This document shows, one piece after another, positions 1 through 10,047 of a stretch of DNA of 35,195 bases; within the stretch, counting starts at the first letter, position 1, and each line of letters starts with the position of its first letter. Below the pieces are notes generated by a model. That model was given only the letters and a program-made list of their open reading frames with translations. It was not told the DNA's origin and searched no databases. Source of the DNA: an uncultured Clostridia bacterium (GTDB taxonomy: Bacteria > Bacillota > Clostridia > Oscillospirales > Ruminococcaceae); NCBI GenBank assembly GCA_947625335.1, contig CANQNY010000011.1, positions 1 through 35,195 on the forward strand. Reading direction: 5' to 3'. Position numbers and translations under genes: made by a program.

Positions 1-468
1 CGCGTAAAGAAAATAACCGAGCCGCGCGGGGTGCCGCTTATCATAAATGACAGAATAGACATCTGTCTGGCGGCGGGTGCGGACGGCGTTCATCTCGGAC
101 AGAAGGACATTCCGTGCGATATTGCACGGAGAATTTTAGGCTCAGAGAAAATTATCGGCGTATCGGCGGCGACACCCGAAGAAGCAGCGAAAGCCGAGTG
201 TGACGGCGCAGACTATCTCGGCGTGGGAGCGGTTTTTTCAACCTCCACGAAAACGGACACCAGACCCGTTACGCCCGAAATAATCCGCAATATTCGCGCA
301 GCTGTGACAATTCCGTTTGTGGTTATCGGCGGGATAAATTCCGAGAATATCGGCACGCTTTCGGGGCTTGGAATAAATGGGGCGGCGGTGGTGTCGGCGG
401 TTGTCGCGCAGCCCGATATTGAAAAAGCCGCACGGAAAATGCGCGCGGCGGTTGAGAAAATTAAATAA
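1..468 (+). CDS. thiE: Thiamine phosphate synthase ThiE, C-terminal part (5' end outside window)
   Basis: Frame is open from base 1; LIINDRIDICLAAGADGVHLGQKDIP, GVSAATPEEAAKAECDGADYLGVGAVFSTSTK and VVIGGI are characteristic ThiE motifs. Confidence 0.93.
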   Translation, partial: RVKKITEPRGVPLIINDRIDICLAAGADGVHLGQKDIPCDIARRILGSEKIIGVSAATPEEAAKAECDGADYLGVGAVFSTSTKTDTRPVTPEIIRNIRAAVTIPFVVIGGINSENIGTLSGLGINGAAVVSAVVAQPDIEKAARKMRAAVEKIK

Positions 469-495
469 TTTACAAAGGCTATGTTGCACAAGAAG

Positions 496-1150
496 TTATA
501 AATGCGCAATTATGGTGTAAGTAGCTTTCCAGTTTCGCATAATTCGCACCTCCGAAAATCCTGCTTTCTTTAGAACCTCAATTTCATGTTCTACTGTCAG
601 CGGCGTGTCATAGTGATAAAACCCATTTTGTTCAAGTCCCTGCTCGCTTTTCAGCTTTTCCAATTCGGAAAAGTAAAAATGCTCTGTTTCCTCCGACTCT
701 GCGAAATAATCTGTCAGAACGAAATAACCGTTATCGGTTAGCGCGGTATTCAGTTTCTTATAAAGATTAAGCTTTTGTGCGGCGGTGAAGTGATGGAGTG
801 ATTCAACCGACACGGCAGCGTCAAAGCAGTTTGTTTCAAAAGGAACATCAAAATAAGAACCGCAAATCAGCTTGATTTTACGATCCGGAAATTTTCGTTT
901 CAGCACCGCCAGCATATCGGCTGACAAATCAATCCCCACCACCGATGCTTTACCGTTCAGGGTAAAGTAATATTCAAGTTCAAGCCCTGTGCCACACCCT
1001 AAATCAAGAACATTTACATCACGTTCCAATGGCAGCAAGGCTGCTGTATAGGGATAAAATTCCTTCGCTCCTTCAATTTCCGTTTATCATATGTTCGTCA
1101 TACCCGTCCAAACGGGCGGCGAAAAAAGCGTCCATTTTCTCAAGTTCCAT
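496..1150 (-). pseudogene. Class I SAM-dependent methyltransferase, apparently disrupted by a +1 frameshift near 1075-1085
   Basis: Main ORF 496..1038 has motif I VLDLGCGTGLELEYY but lacks its N-terminus. ATG at 1150 encodes MELEKMDAFFAARLDGYDEHMINGN* in another frame, and the downstream frame continues TEIEGAKEFYPYTAALLPLERDVNVLDLGCGTG. Confidence 0.75.
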
Positions 1151-1165
1151 ATTAACCTCACAAAT

Positions 1166-2056
1166 TTACAGTCCCTCGAAGTCAAATTCGGGGGTATATT
1201 CTTCCCTTGCGGAGGACTTTTCCTGCATAAAGCCGCGAAGTCCCGCCGAGATTGTTGCGTCAAGGACTTTTTCATACTCAAAAGTCGTTATTCTGCGGTT
1301 ATATTTTTCGAGATTTTTGTCGGTTTTAACCCGCCCGAACGGGGTATACTGGCTCATAAGGCTGAACAGAATTTTCCCGCCGAAACGCTCTCCCAGACGC
1401 TTTACGACCTCGACGGAGTCCTTGTATTCCCACGGCAGAACCAAATGCCGCACGATAACCCCCGAAAGCATTTCGCCGTTTTCGGAGAATTTCGGCTCGC
1501 CCGTCTGCCGCAGCATTTCTTCGACTGCGCTTATGGCGATTTCAAAATAATTCGGCGCGGCAGACAGCTTTTTCGACAGCTCCGAGCTGAAATATTTCAC
1601 ATCGGGCAGGTAAATGTCTACAATTCCCTCCAGCATTTTCAGAGTATCAACTTTCTCATAACCGCCCGAATTGTATACTATCGGCAGCTTTAACCCGCGT
1701 TCTTTTGCTCGCTTTACTGCGGAAATTATCTTCGGGACAAAATGCGTGGGGTTTACGAGATTGATGTTCTGCGCGCCTTTTTGCTGAAATTCGAGAAAAA
1801 TCTCCGAAAGCCGCTCGGTTGAGATTATTTTGCCGCGATTTCCCCCGCTTATATCGTAATTCTGGCAGAACGCGCACCTCAGCACGCACCCCGAAAAAAA
1901 CACCGCCCCCGAGCCTTTAGTTCCCGAAATGCAAGGTTCTTCCCAAAAGTGGAGCATTGCCTTTGCGGCGGTTATTTCCTCGCCCATTTTGCAGAAACCC
2001 GTTTTTTGTGCCCTGTCAACCCCGCACTCGCGCGGGCAAAGTGTGCATTTTCCCAT
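1166..2056 (-). CDS. Radical SAM protein, pyruvate formate-lyase activating enzyme-like (COG1313 type)
   Basis: N-terminal CTLCPRECGVDR..GFC and radical SAM CxxxCxxC: SGCVLRCAFCQNYDIS. Confidence 0.9.
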   Translation of the reverse strand: MGKCTLCPRECGVDRAQKTGFCKMGEEITAAKAMLHFWEEPCISGTKGSGAVFFSGCVLRCAFCQNYDISGGNRGKIISTERLSEIFLEFQQKGAQNINLVNPTHFVPKIISAVKRAKERGLKLPIVYNSGGYEKVDTLKMLEGIVDIYLPDVKYFSSELSKKLSAAPNYFEIAISAVEEMLRQTGEPKFSENGEMLSGVIVRHLVLPWEYKDSVEVVKRLGERFGGKILFSLMSQYTPFGRVKTDKNLEKYNRRITTFEYEKVLDATISAGLRGFMQEKSSAREEYTPEFDFEGL

Positions 2057-2074
2057 AATTCACCATTTCAAATC

Positions 2075-2105
2075 AAAAACCGCCGACCGAAAGCCGACGG
2101 TTTTT
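2075..2105 (-). terminator. Rho-independent terminator at end of the flagellar operon
   Basis: Stem aaaccgccgac / gccgacggttt with A/T tracts on both sides, just 3' of the minus-strand stop at 2110. Confidence 0.75.
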
Positions 2106-2109
2106 AAAT

Positions 2110-2595
2110 TTACGAATTTTTATTCAGCGACTGACCCGTAGCCTTTCCGACAACCGCGCTGTTGTAATAGCCGATTTTCTGCTTGGTCTGCTTAAGCTGC
2201 TCCAACTCGCGCCGTGAATCCACGTGTCTGTCCTTAAACTGCCCCGAAATAACTTTATCCTTGTCAAGTATCCTCTGCTTTGCCACGGCAATGCTCTTTT
2301 GAGTAAGCTGAATTTTCTTGTGAACCTCGTCAAGAGCGGAATTTACATAGCTGCCGTTTATCAAAGCCCTCAAAAGCGCAGCCTCCTCGGGGGGTTCAAC
2401 ACTAACCACCGCATCAAGATCGCCCTGAAGTTCATCAAGGGTTTCTATAAGCTCGTTTCTGGCAATAAGACCTTTCTGGAGCGTTTCCAAATCGGCATTT
2501 ATCATTGTATCGGTTTGTTTTTCGTATTCCTGCAGAGTTTCAAGCACAGTACCCATTATCTCCGCAACTCTTTCACATCCAAAAAGTTCCGCCAT
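2110..2595 (-). CDS. FliT/FlgN-like flagellar chaperone (helical, downstream of fliS)
   Basis: 161 aa coiled-coil-like protein in operon directly after fliS; position and length fit a FliT-like chaperone. Confidence 0.5.
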   Translation of the reverse strand: MAELFGCERVAEIMGTVLETLQEYEKQTDTMINADLETLQKGLIARNELIETLDELQGDLDAVVSVEPPEEAALLRALINGSYVNSALDEVHKKIQLTQKSIAVAKQRILDKDKVISGQFKDRHVDSRRELEQLKQTKQKIGYYNSAVVGKATGQSLNKNS

Positions 2596-2643
2596 AAATT
2601 CACCCCCATCGGCAGTTTGCAGTTGAAATTATTCCCCGCGCCG

Positions 2644-3057
2644 TCAAAACAGCCCTTTTTTCTTGTTTGCCTTGTCCTGCGCCTCGATCTCTTCCTTGGT
2701 CATCTGGCTTATCTGCGTAAACGCGTCGCGCAACTCGCCAAACATCGGAATTATCTTCTTTACCTCGGTGCAGTCCTTGCTGACGTTCGCCTTTACTATC
2801 TCCTTGTAAAAGAACACATAAAGGCTTTCGAGATTTTGCGAAATAGGCACCGACATATCCAACGCCTCGCGCAGAGCGTCAATGCAGTCCTCAGCCTTAA
2901 TAAAAGCCGCATTTGACTTCGCATAGTCTTTCTGCTCGACGTTGTTTACCCCGATAGCAAGCTGCCGCTCGATCTCGCTGTACAGCTTTATAACGACCTC
3001 TACAGGCGTCATAGTCGTTACAGACTGCTTTTTATACTGAGAATAAGGATTAGTCAT
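2644..3057 (-). CDS. fliS: Flagellar export chaperone FliS
   Basis: NPYSQYKKQSVTTMTPVEVVIKLYSEIERQLAIG, typical FliS N-terminus. Confidence 0.95.
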   Translation of the reverse strand: MTNPYSQYKKQSVTTMTPVEVVIKLYSEIERQLAIGVNNVEQKDYAKSNAAFIKAEDCIDALREALDMSVPISQNLESLYVFFYKEIVKANVSKDCTEVKKIIPMFGELRDAFTQISQMTKEEIEAQDKANKKKGLF

Positions 3058-3081
3058 AAAACATCAAATCCCTTTTCTTTA

Positions 3082-5463
3082 TTACATAGTCCCGCTGTAT
3101 CCGCTGAACATATTTGAAATGTACGCCGACTGGCTGTTAAAGTCGCTCATCATCTTCTCAAGGTTGGTGAACACCTTCCACCAGTACTCTTCCTTGGCGT
3201 CATAGCGATCCTGGAGCTGGCTTATACGCTTGTTTATCTGCTCCATCTGACGATAAAGCTCGTTATCCTTAGCGGAAGTCTGCCCCTCGATACCTGCCTT
3301 GCGAACCAGCGAACCCTTTGTTCCGGTCGTGCTGATAGCACTATCTATAATGTCGTTGACCTTGTTGAGAGCGCCGGAAGTGTTGGTAAACAGCTCCGCA
3401 ACTGCCTCGGGGTGTTCGTCAAACACCTTGTCAAACTGATCCTCGTCGATCTTGAGCTTACCGTGAGCGTCGTCTTTGTACGACATTGTGGTAATGCCCA
3501 TATTGTACAGACCGAACTTTGACCCGTCCTCAAGAGTCACCGACGTGTACAGCGCGCTTCTTATTCTGGACATAATGCCGGACACGGTCTCGTCGTTGTA
3601 GATAACGCCTTTCTTAGCGGCGGTTTCCCACTTTTCGATCTCATCTTCGTCCATATCCTCCTTATCGGTATCGGTAAGGGGTTCGTAGAGATTGTTTTTG
3701 GAGTCGCGCACGGGAGCCGTTCCGATATGCCCGTAAACATCGTCAATAAGCTGATTGTAGTCTTTAACAAAATCCTTGATAAGCTGTTTTACATCAGTAT
3801 AATCCTTGGAAACGCCGATGTCGTATTCTTCGCCCGCAACAGCTTTCTCAAAGTTTATCTTAACCCCGTCAACCTCGTAGGTGTTGGAGTCGTTTACGAT
3901 CTCAACGCCGTCAAGCTCGAAAATAGCATTCTGACCGTCGGTGGAAACCGCTCCGCCCGCCGTGGAAATTCCCAGCGCAGCGGCAAGCTCGCTCTCCTCA
4001 ACGCTTATGTTTCCTGCCGTACCCATATCGTTCGCCGTAATGGTGAAAGTGTTTTCAAGCTTAGAATACGCCATAGTAACGCCCGCACCGCTCTTGTTTA
4101 CAGCGTCAACAAGGTCTTCCACGGTATAATCTCCGCTGACGGAAATCTCAACGCCGTTTATCTTAAGCGTGGACTCGCCGTCGCCCATGATACCGAGGTC
4201 CTTAAGCGTCGAATTTGCCGTGTCGAATTTATTGGACGCCGTTCCCTTGCCAAGTCCCAGAGTCCCGCCGGAAGCGGAGGTCATAGAGAACTGAACTGCG
4301 CTGCCGTCATTAGTCGCGGAGAGATACACGCCGTTCAGACTGAAGTCAACGCCCTCGTCCTTAAACGCGTCTTTCAAAGCGTCAGACAGAGCCTTAGAGT
4401 TCTTGTCGTAAGCCGCGTCGGAGCTTGTGTAGACGAAATTCTCCATATCCTCGTCGGTAACTTCAGCATTGTCCGCAAGGTGCATTACTCTTCTGTAAGC
4501 CGCTTTTTTAAGGTCGTTGAACTCGGTAAGAAGGTCACCCTTGTCTGCATCGTTACGGCTATCATAATAGGTATCGGAAATACCCTCGAACTTTACGTTC
4601 TTGGAAACGCCGTTTACCGTTACCGCAACGGAATTCTCGCCCGTAACCGCCGAACGGGGATCTATCACAAGATAATTCGACGAAAGCGAAAGACCAAAGT
4701 TGCCCTCGTTCTCGGAAACGGTAACGCTCGCGTTGCCGCCAACCGTGAAATTGAGCTTGCCGTCTTTCTGCTCTGCGTGAACCATCAGTTCCTTGCCGTC
4801 CCCGTCCACATAACCGTTCGCGCCGGTGTCGGACGTTCTTCCGGTATAGCCGAACTTATCCTTAAGCTCGGAATTCAGCTTTTCCGTAACCTGACTATAG
4901 AACGCGTCCATATCAATGGAGCCGTCCTCTTTCTGAGCTATCTGAACGTCCAGATCCAATGTTTTGGAAACGCCGCCGACCTTTACATCAAGCGACAGAT
5001 TGTAGTTTCTGTTGCCTTCCTCATCAACCGTATAAGCGGACGAATTTGCCGCCGCAGACAAATCAAGGCTGAAATTCTCGGGATTGAGTGCCTTGCCTTG
5101 AACCTTCGCCGCCGCAGCGGTCTGCTTTACGCTGAGAGTATGGTTGCCTATCTGGGAATTGGAGTCCGTGGTAATGGTAATATTCGACTTATCGACCCCG
5201 TTCGCAGTAACCGTGGACTTAAACTTCGAGAACGTGGACGGACTTAACAGATAACTGCTCCTGTTAAGTATATCGAAGTACTTCTGCTGGAACGTTTTAA
5301 GCTTGGAGGTAACATCGCGGTATGCCTCCTGTTTCCACTGAAGTTTTGTAAGTTTCTTGGTCTGGGTATCTATCTTGGACTGATACGCGGACATCATCTG
5401 CTGAATCATAGCCTCGCTGTCATAGCCCGAATTTATACCCGCCAAACGCATCAAATCACTCAT
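3082..5463 (-). CDS. fliD: Flagellar filament cap protein FliD (HAP2)
   Basis: N-terminal MSDLMRLAGINSGYDSEAMIQQMMSAYQSKIDTQTKKLTKLQWKQEAYRDV and C-terminal coiled coil INKRISQLQDRYDAKEEYWWKVFTNLEKMMSDFNSQSAYISNMF. Confidence 0.95.
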   Translation of the reverse strand: MSDLMRLAGINSGYDSEAMIQQMMSAYQSKIDTQTKKLTKLQWKQEAYRDVTSKLKTFQQKYFDILNRSSYLLSPSTFSKFKSTVTANGVDKSNITITTDSNSQIGNHTLSVKQTAAAAKVQGKALNPENFSLDLSAAANSSAYTVDEEGNRNYNLSLDVKVGGVSKTLDLDVQIAQKEDGSIDMDAFYSQVTEKLNSELKDKFGYTGRTSDTGANGYVDGDGKELMVHAEQKDGKLNFTVGGNASVTVSENEGNFGLSLSSNYLVIDPRSAVTGENSVAVTVNGVSKNVKFEGISDTYYDSRNDADKGDLLTEFNDLKKAAYRRVMHLADNAEVTDEDMENFVYTSSDAAYDKNSKALSDALKDAFKDEGVDFSLNGVYLSATNDGSAVQFSMTSASGGTLGLGKGTASNKFDTANSTLKDLGIMGDGESTLKINGVEISVSGDYTVEDLVDAVNKSGAGVTMAYSKLENTFTITANDMGTAGNISVEESELAAALGISTAGGAVSTDGQNAIFELDGVEIVNDSNTYEVDGVKINFEKAVAGEEYDIGVSKDYTDVKQLIKDFVKDYNQLIDDVYGHIGTAPVRDSKNNLYEPLTDTDKEDMDEDEIEKWETAAKKGVIYNDETVSGIMSRIRSALYTSVTLEDGSKFGLYNMGITTMSYKDDAHGKLKIDEDQFDKVFDEHPEAVAELFTNTSGALNKVNDIIDSAISTTGTKGSLVRKAGIEGQTSAKDNELYRQMEQINKRISQLQDRYDAKEEYWWKVFTNLEKMMSDFNSQSAYISNMFSGYSGTM

Positions 5464-5500
5464 AACAAATTCCTCCTGCTTGTCGCTTTTATTTTACGAT

Positions 5501-5737
5501 TTAATCGTTTTTCTGCCCTTTGTGAGAATCCAAAAGATGCTTTATCGCCTCTCCCGACGCGTTTGCAGACTGCTCGTTTGTCGCTTTGAGCGTCTTTACC
5601 TCGCCGCGGAGAATTTTCACATCTTTCGGAGCGTTTATACCGATCTTCACCTTGTCTTTCGTGACCTCAAGAACCGTCACTTCAATGTTGTCGGCAATCG
5701 TTATGCTCTCTGTGGGCTTTCGCGTTACCACCAACAT
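5501..5737 (-). CDS. csrA: Carbon storage regulator CsrA
   Basis: MLVVTRKPTESITIADNIEVTVLEVTKDKVKIGINAPKDVKILRGEV. Confidence 0.97.
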   Translation of the reverse strand: MLVVTRKPTESITIADNIEVTVLEVTKDKVKIGINAPKDVKILRGEVKTLKATNEQSANASGEAIKHLLDSHKGQKND

Positions 5738-5740
5738 AGC

Positions 5741-6178
5741 TTATTCCTCCTCGGAACCGTCGAAATACACGGGACACTTGAAATCGTACTCTTCGAGAAT
5801 TATCTGAGCCGCAATATTGTCCTTTGTATTGATAACCAGCGGGCAGCGCAGATTTATCGTCGTTTTTTTGAAGTCTTCGGGAACTATCGCCACCGCCAAG
5901 CATCTGTACGGCGTGTTCTCATCGATCTTCAAAAGCTCCTGCTCCTCGTCGGTAATCTCAAAGCTGTAGTCCGAATAGATCTGCATAGGGTCGTAGACCA
6001 CAAAGCACGGCTGAACGCCGTCGACCGACTGCAGCCACATCGGGAAAGTATCCTCGCCCAGCGGGCTTATCAGCGTATAACGCTTTGTATCCTCAAAACC
6101 GAGAATACCGTTCGGCATATTGATGACGGTATTGTCATCTATCTCAATAACTCCGAAATCTCTTGTAGCGATCTTCAT
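5741..6178 (-). CDS. fliW: Flagellar assembly factor FliW
   Basis: INMPNGILGFEDTKRYTLISPLGEDTFPMWLQSVDGVQPCFVVYDP; adjacent to csrA. Confidence 0.96.
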   Translation of the reverse strand: MKIATRDFGVIEIDDNTVINMPNGILGFEDTKRYTLISPLGEDTFPMWLQSVDGVQPCFVVYDPMQIYSDYSFEITDEEQELLKIDENTPYRCLAVAIVPEDFKKTTINLRCPLVINTKDNIAAQIILEEYDFKCPVYFDGSEEE

Positions 6179-6184
6179 ATTTTA

Positions 6185-6811
6185 TCATCCCTTAATATCA
6201 AACGGTGACGGTTCGTAGTTGGGGTTTGCACTCGGCGGAACGTATATCGGCTCGCCGACATACTCTATCTCCACGCGCGGTCTGTCGCGGACGATAAGCT
6301 CCACATTGCCCGGAATAAACTCCATAGGCAGCTGCGAATGAACGTCCCAGTCAAAGTCCTGCGAACCCATTTGATACTCGATATTGAGTTTGCCCGCGTC
6401 GAACGTGATATCCGCGCCCTCTTTCGGGAGGAACTCCATTATCGTTTCCACAGTAGCACCCGCGCGCGCGTTATTTATCGCAATCTCCGCGGGGGACATT
6501 CCCTTAGCCAGCATATTTCCCTCGCTTGCCACTCTCGCGGTGCCTTGGAATGCTATCGAAAAGCCCTCCTGCGCCTTTTGTTTCAAAATATCTCCGTTGT
6601 TCATATGCCCCGGACCCAGACTTCTTCTCGCCTGATAGGTGTCGATATTGAGTTTCAGCGGCTCAGCCTCCATTACATAACCTCCGTTTTTAGTGGTAAT
6701 GTTTACCTTCGGCTGCCGCTCGAAATCCTCGGACGGCTCATACTTCGCATTGGTGATTTTGATTTCAATCTGAATGGGTATCGTGGTGATTTGTAAAAGA
6801 TTAGGAATCAT
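6185..6811 (-). CDS. DUF6470 family protein (flagellar operon protein, YviE-like)
   Basis: LLQITTIPIQIEIKITNAKYE..., MSPAEIAINNARAGATVE; position between flgL and fliW. Confidence 0.8.
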   Translation of the reverse strand: MIPNLLQITTIPIQIEIKITNAKYEPSEDFERQPKVNITTKNGGYVMEAEPLKLNIDTYQARRSLGPGHMNNGDILKQKAQEGFSIAFQGTARVASEGNMLAKGMSPAEIAINNARAGATVETIMEFLPKEGADITFDAGKLNIEYQMGSQDFDWDVHSQLPMEFIPGNVELIVRDRPRVEIEYVGEPIYVPPSANPNYEPSPFDIKG

Positions 6812-6829
6812 TTAAAACACCCCCTTAAT

Positions 6830-8464
6830 TTATTTCATATAATTAAAGATGCTGTTCGGAACAACCGAACTTGACATCTGCAGGCACGCGTTATAAAGCG
6901 CCTCATATGTTTTCCACAGCGAAATTTCTTTCTTGTCGTCGACAACTTCAAGATCGGTATAACGCTCTGTAAGGTTTTCAAGCCTTGTGGTAATCCTCTC
7001 TTGGTTGAAGTCGATAAACTGCTCGTTGCAGCCCAAATCCGCAATTTCAACCAGCAAATTTTCATTCGCCTCAACTATCTTATCAATGCAGCCGTTCGCG
7101 TAATCCATATCGCCGTTTTTCAGCGCCCTTGCCGCGTCGAGCGTCAGCTGAATGTAGTTGTTCGAGTAAATAGCCTCTCTCTTGAACGGCATTACTTCCG
7201 AGCCTTCCTCAGTAGCGCCCTCAATAGTCACCTTATTGCCCTCGGAAGTGAAAATACCCAATCTCGGTTCGTAAGTCCCGACTTTCACCTTGCCTGCGCC
7301 GAACTGCACATCAAGCTGCCTTTGCATTTCCTTAATGGTTTCATCGCGGGTCGCACCCGCCGTGAACGTAAAGATTTGGCTTTCCTCGCCCACGGTCACC
7401 TTGCAGGAATACTTTGTTCCTTCTTCCAAAGCGTCAAAATCCACCTTGAACTTATCGGTATAACCCGCATCGTTATCAATGGCAAGCTTTGCCGCGCGGG
7501 GGTTTTTAACCGTGTTATTCACGGCGCACACGATTTCGTTCGGGATAACGTCTCCGGGGATCGTTTTACCCTCGTCATCGTTCTTTCTAAGCGTTATAAC
7601 GCCGTCATCGTCCATATACGGGTAATTTTTCCCGTATGCCATATCTTTCTTATAAGCCTCTTCAATTTTCCCGTTTATCTCCAAAACATCAGTTGCCTTG
7701 TCGCCCGAACCCGTAAACGAGATGGTTTTCTTAACGCCGCCCGCGTAAATATCAAAGCAATATTCTTTGCCTTTCTTTATAGAAGAAAGATCTATATCCG
7801 CCGTTCCGTACTCCGCGCCGCAGCCCGTAACCTCCGCGCCGTTGAACGAAATGCACAGCATCGACTGCGGATCGCTTTCATGCGTTTTCTGATTGGTCTC
7901 CATACCGATACCGATGTCAATGTACACGCCGTTTGAATACGGGTATGCGTCACAATCGTTCATCGCGCTCAGCGGAACACCGTGATAAAGCACCGTGGAG
8001 GGATTGCCGTTCGCGTCGTTTACAATGGTGAACGGCTGACCGACATTGCTCTCGCCGCCGAAAATCGAACGCTCCGCGCTGTCGGTATTGAACATCCCGC
8101 AAAGTTCCTGTGCAACGGTTTCAAGCTGCTGGGCGTAAATTGAGCAGTCCTGATTGTCTTTATAGCTGTTGCACGCCGCGATAATCGTTTCACGCACCGA
8201 CGCCATCTTCTCGGACACCTGCAAAAGCGTGGTTTCCGCCTCGGTATAGAACTTGCTCGCTACCTTTAAATTCTCGCTGTACTGCGTGGAATCGTACATC
8301 GACTTTCTAACGTTCAACGCCTTTGCCGCAGAAAGCGGAGCGTCCGACGCTCTCGAAAAACTTCTGCCCGAGGTTATTTTCCGCTCGGACTGATTTTTAA
8401 GGTCGAGAAGTCTGTTAAGATCGCGGTTATAACCTCTTAATATCGTTGGATTAGTAATTCTCAT
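6830..8464 (-). CDS. flgL: Flagellar hook-associated protein FlgL
   Basis: MRITNPTILRGYNRDLNRLLDLKNQSERKITSGRSFSRASDAPLSAAKALNVR. Confidence 0.93.
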   Translation of the reverse strand: MRITNPTILRGYNRDLNRLLDLKNQSERKITSGRSFSRASDAPLSAAKALNVRKSMYDSTQYSENLKVASKFYTEAETTLLQVSEKMASVRETIIAACNSYKDNQDCSIYAQQLETVAQELCGMFNTDSAERSIFGGESNVGQPFTIVNDANGNPSTVLYHGVPLSAMNDCDAYPYSNGVYIDIGIGMETNQKTHESDPQSMLCISFNGAEVTGCGAEYGTADIDLSSIKKGKEYCFDIYAGGVKKTISFTGSGDKATDVLEINGKIEEAYKKDMAYGKNYPYMDDDGVITLRKNDDEGKTIPGDVIPNEIVCAVNNTVKNPRAAKLAIDNDAGYTDKFKVDFDALEEGTKYSCKVTVGEESQIFTFTAGATRDETIKEMQRQLDVQFGAGKVKVGTYEPRLGIFTSEGNKVTIEGATEEGSEVMPFKREAIYSNNYIQLTLDAARALKNGDMDYANGCIDKIVEANENLLVEIADLGCNEQFIDFNQERITTRLENLTERYTDLEVVDDKKEISLWKTYEALYNACLQMSSSVVPNSIFNYMK

Positions 8465-8488
8465 AATCTACCTCCGAAATTATAAGCC

Positions 8489-10039
8489 TTATAAGCCGAC
8501 CCTGCCGGTGCCGTTTATCAGCTTGTCTAACATATCGTCAAGCGTGGTAACTATTCTTGACGACGCGTTGTACCATTTCTGGTAATTCAGCATATTTATG
8601 CCCTCTTCATCTATCTGAACCGCAGAAACCGCGTCTCTCGCGTCAAGCAGTCCGTCCACCGTGACAATTGCCGTTTCGTTGCGGCTGTCCTCGTAATCAA
8701 TGGTCTGCCCGAGGCGGTTTGAAATAAACGAGATGTACTCGTAAACGCTGCCCTCAAAATCGTGGCAATTGCCGAACTCTATAGACTTATTATTAAACTG
8801 GGAAATAAGGTACAGAACATTGGAGTTCTGGAGATTAACCTCTCCCGTCAGCTCGTCAAGATGCTCGTCAAATCCGTAGTAGTAAAGCCCCGTCATCGGG
8901 TCCTGAAGTCTGGACTTGCCTATCATTGTCGGGTCTTCAAGCCACGAATCCGCAACCCGTATATTGCCCGCCGTTATCACCGCGCCGTCTTTATTCGCGG
9001 CAAACATCGTTCTCTCGCTGTCCATATCGGCGTAATTCGCCTTATTAAACGTCTCCGCAATAGTTCTCGCAAACTCGTCAATTGCGCTCTTGAAATACGC
9101 TATTCCGTAAGCCCCGTTCTGATGACCCGACGCGTAAACGCCGTTGCCGTTTATCATATCGTAGTAGCTTTTCAGAATTCCCGAATTGAGAATAAGATCG
9201 TCGCCGCTCTCAAAGTATACAATAGCCTCTCCGTAGGTATCGTAGTCCTTCATAAGAATTCTGTTGGTTCTGTAATTCTCGCCGTCCAGCACCTTAACGC
9301 CGCCCATTTTTATGGTGAACGCGCCGCTGTCCAGACGCTGTACATCAATATTCCCGTATGTCGCAAGCTCGTCGATATACAAATTCATCTGATCGAGCAG
9401 CTCATTCGGGTCATATTCATCGGGATAATGGAACTTCTCCTTGACGATCTTGTCGTTGAGAACGTTCATTTCCTCCAGCAGCCCGTTTACGTAATCCAGC
9501 GAGTCACTGAACTCCCCGACGTAGGTCTGCTCTATCTCGCAAAGCTCCTCGTCATAGCTGTTAAGCAAGCGGCAGAGGTTTACTGCGTTGTTTACAACTA
9601 TAGTCGCGACCTCGGTGCTGTCGGGCTTTTCTGTCGAGTAGTGCTGAAGTGCGTTGAAAAACTGCTGCGTCCACCAGTGCAGACCGTCCGTTTCAAAGTT
9701 GTCAAGAGCGTCCTCGATATCGGACAGAATTTTCACCGAATTCGTGGTTTCCGCCTCAACAGCAACGTTCTGACGATAACGCCTGTCTATGTACTCGTCG
9801 CGGATCTGGCTCACGCCGTACGCGCTCACTCCCTGACCCGTCATAGCAAGCTTGCTGGTCTTGGAGTTCCAGCGCGGATCGCTCGTCGACGCGTAGTACA
9901 CCGAGTACATATCCACACGCTGTCTTGTATAACCGGGAGTATTAACGTTTGAAACATTGTTTCCCGTAATATCAATATTCTTCTGCGCCATCATAAGAGT
10001 GCGCTTTTGTGTTTCAAAACCAAGAAATGTCGGACGCAT
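8489..10039 (-). CDS. flgK: Flagellar hook-associated protein FlgK
   Basis: MRPTFLGFETQKRTLMMAQKNIDITGNNVSNVNTPGYTRQRVDM; C-terminal GINMLNYQKWYNASSRIVTTLDDMLDKLING. Confidence 0.96.
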   Translation of the reverse strand: MRPTFLGFETQKRTLMMAQKNIDITGNNVSNVNTPGYTRQRVDMYSVYYASTSDPRWNSKTSKLAMTGQGVSAYGVSQIRDEYIDRRYRQNVAVEAETTNSVKILSDIEDALDNFETDGLHWWTQQFFNALQHYSTEKPDSTEVATIVVNNAVNLCRLLNSYDEELCEIEQTYVGEFSDSLDYVNGLLEEMNVLNDKIVKEKFHYPDEYDPNELLDQMNLYIDELATYGNIDVQRLDSGAFTIKMGGVKVLDGENYRTNRILMKDYDTYGEAIVYFESGDDLILNSGILKSYYDMINGNGVYASGHQNGAYGIAYFKSAIDEFARTIAETFNKANYADMDSERTMFAANKDGAVITAGNIRVADSWLEDPTMIGKSRLQDPMTGLYYYGFDEHLDELTGEVNLQNSNVLYLISQFNNKSIEFGNCHDFEGSVYEYISFISNRLGQTIDYEDSRNETAIVTVDGLLDARDAVSAVQIDEEGINMLNYQKWYNASSRIVTTLDDMLDKLINGTGRVGL

Positions 10040-10047
10040 ATTTCCTC

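Noticed and set aside
3727-5247. 506-aa plus-strand ORF antisense to fliD
   Set aside because: Shadow ORF: fliD on the opposite strand has clear homology, and the antisense protein lacks a recognisable domain or RBS
8762-9952. 396-aa plus-strand ORF antisense to flgK (and similar at 7001..7936, 18997..20115, 22404..23660, 21570..22274)
   Set aside because: Long antisense ORFs arise from codon bias opposite real genes; sequences are low-complexity basic/hydrophobic with no motifs
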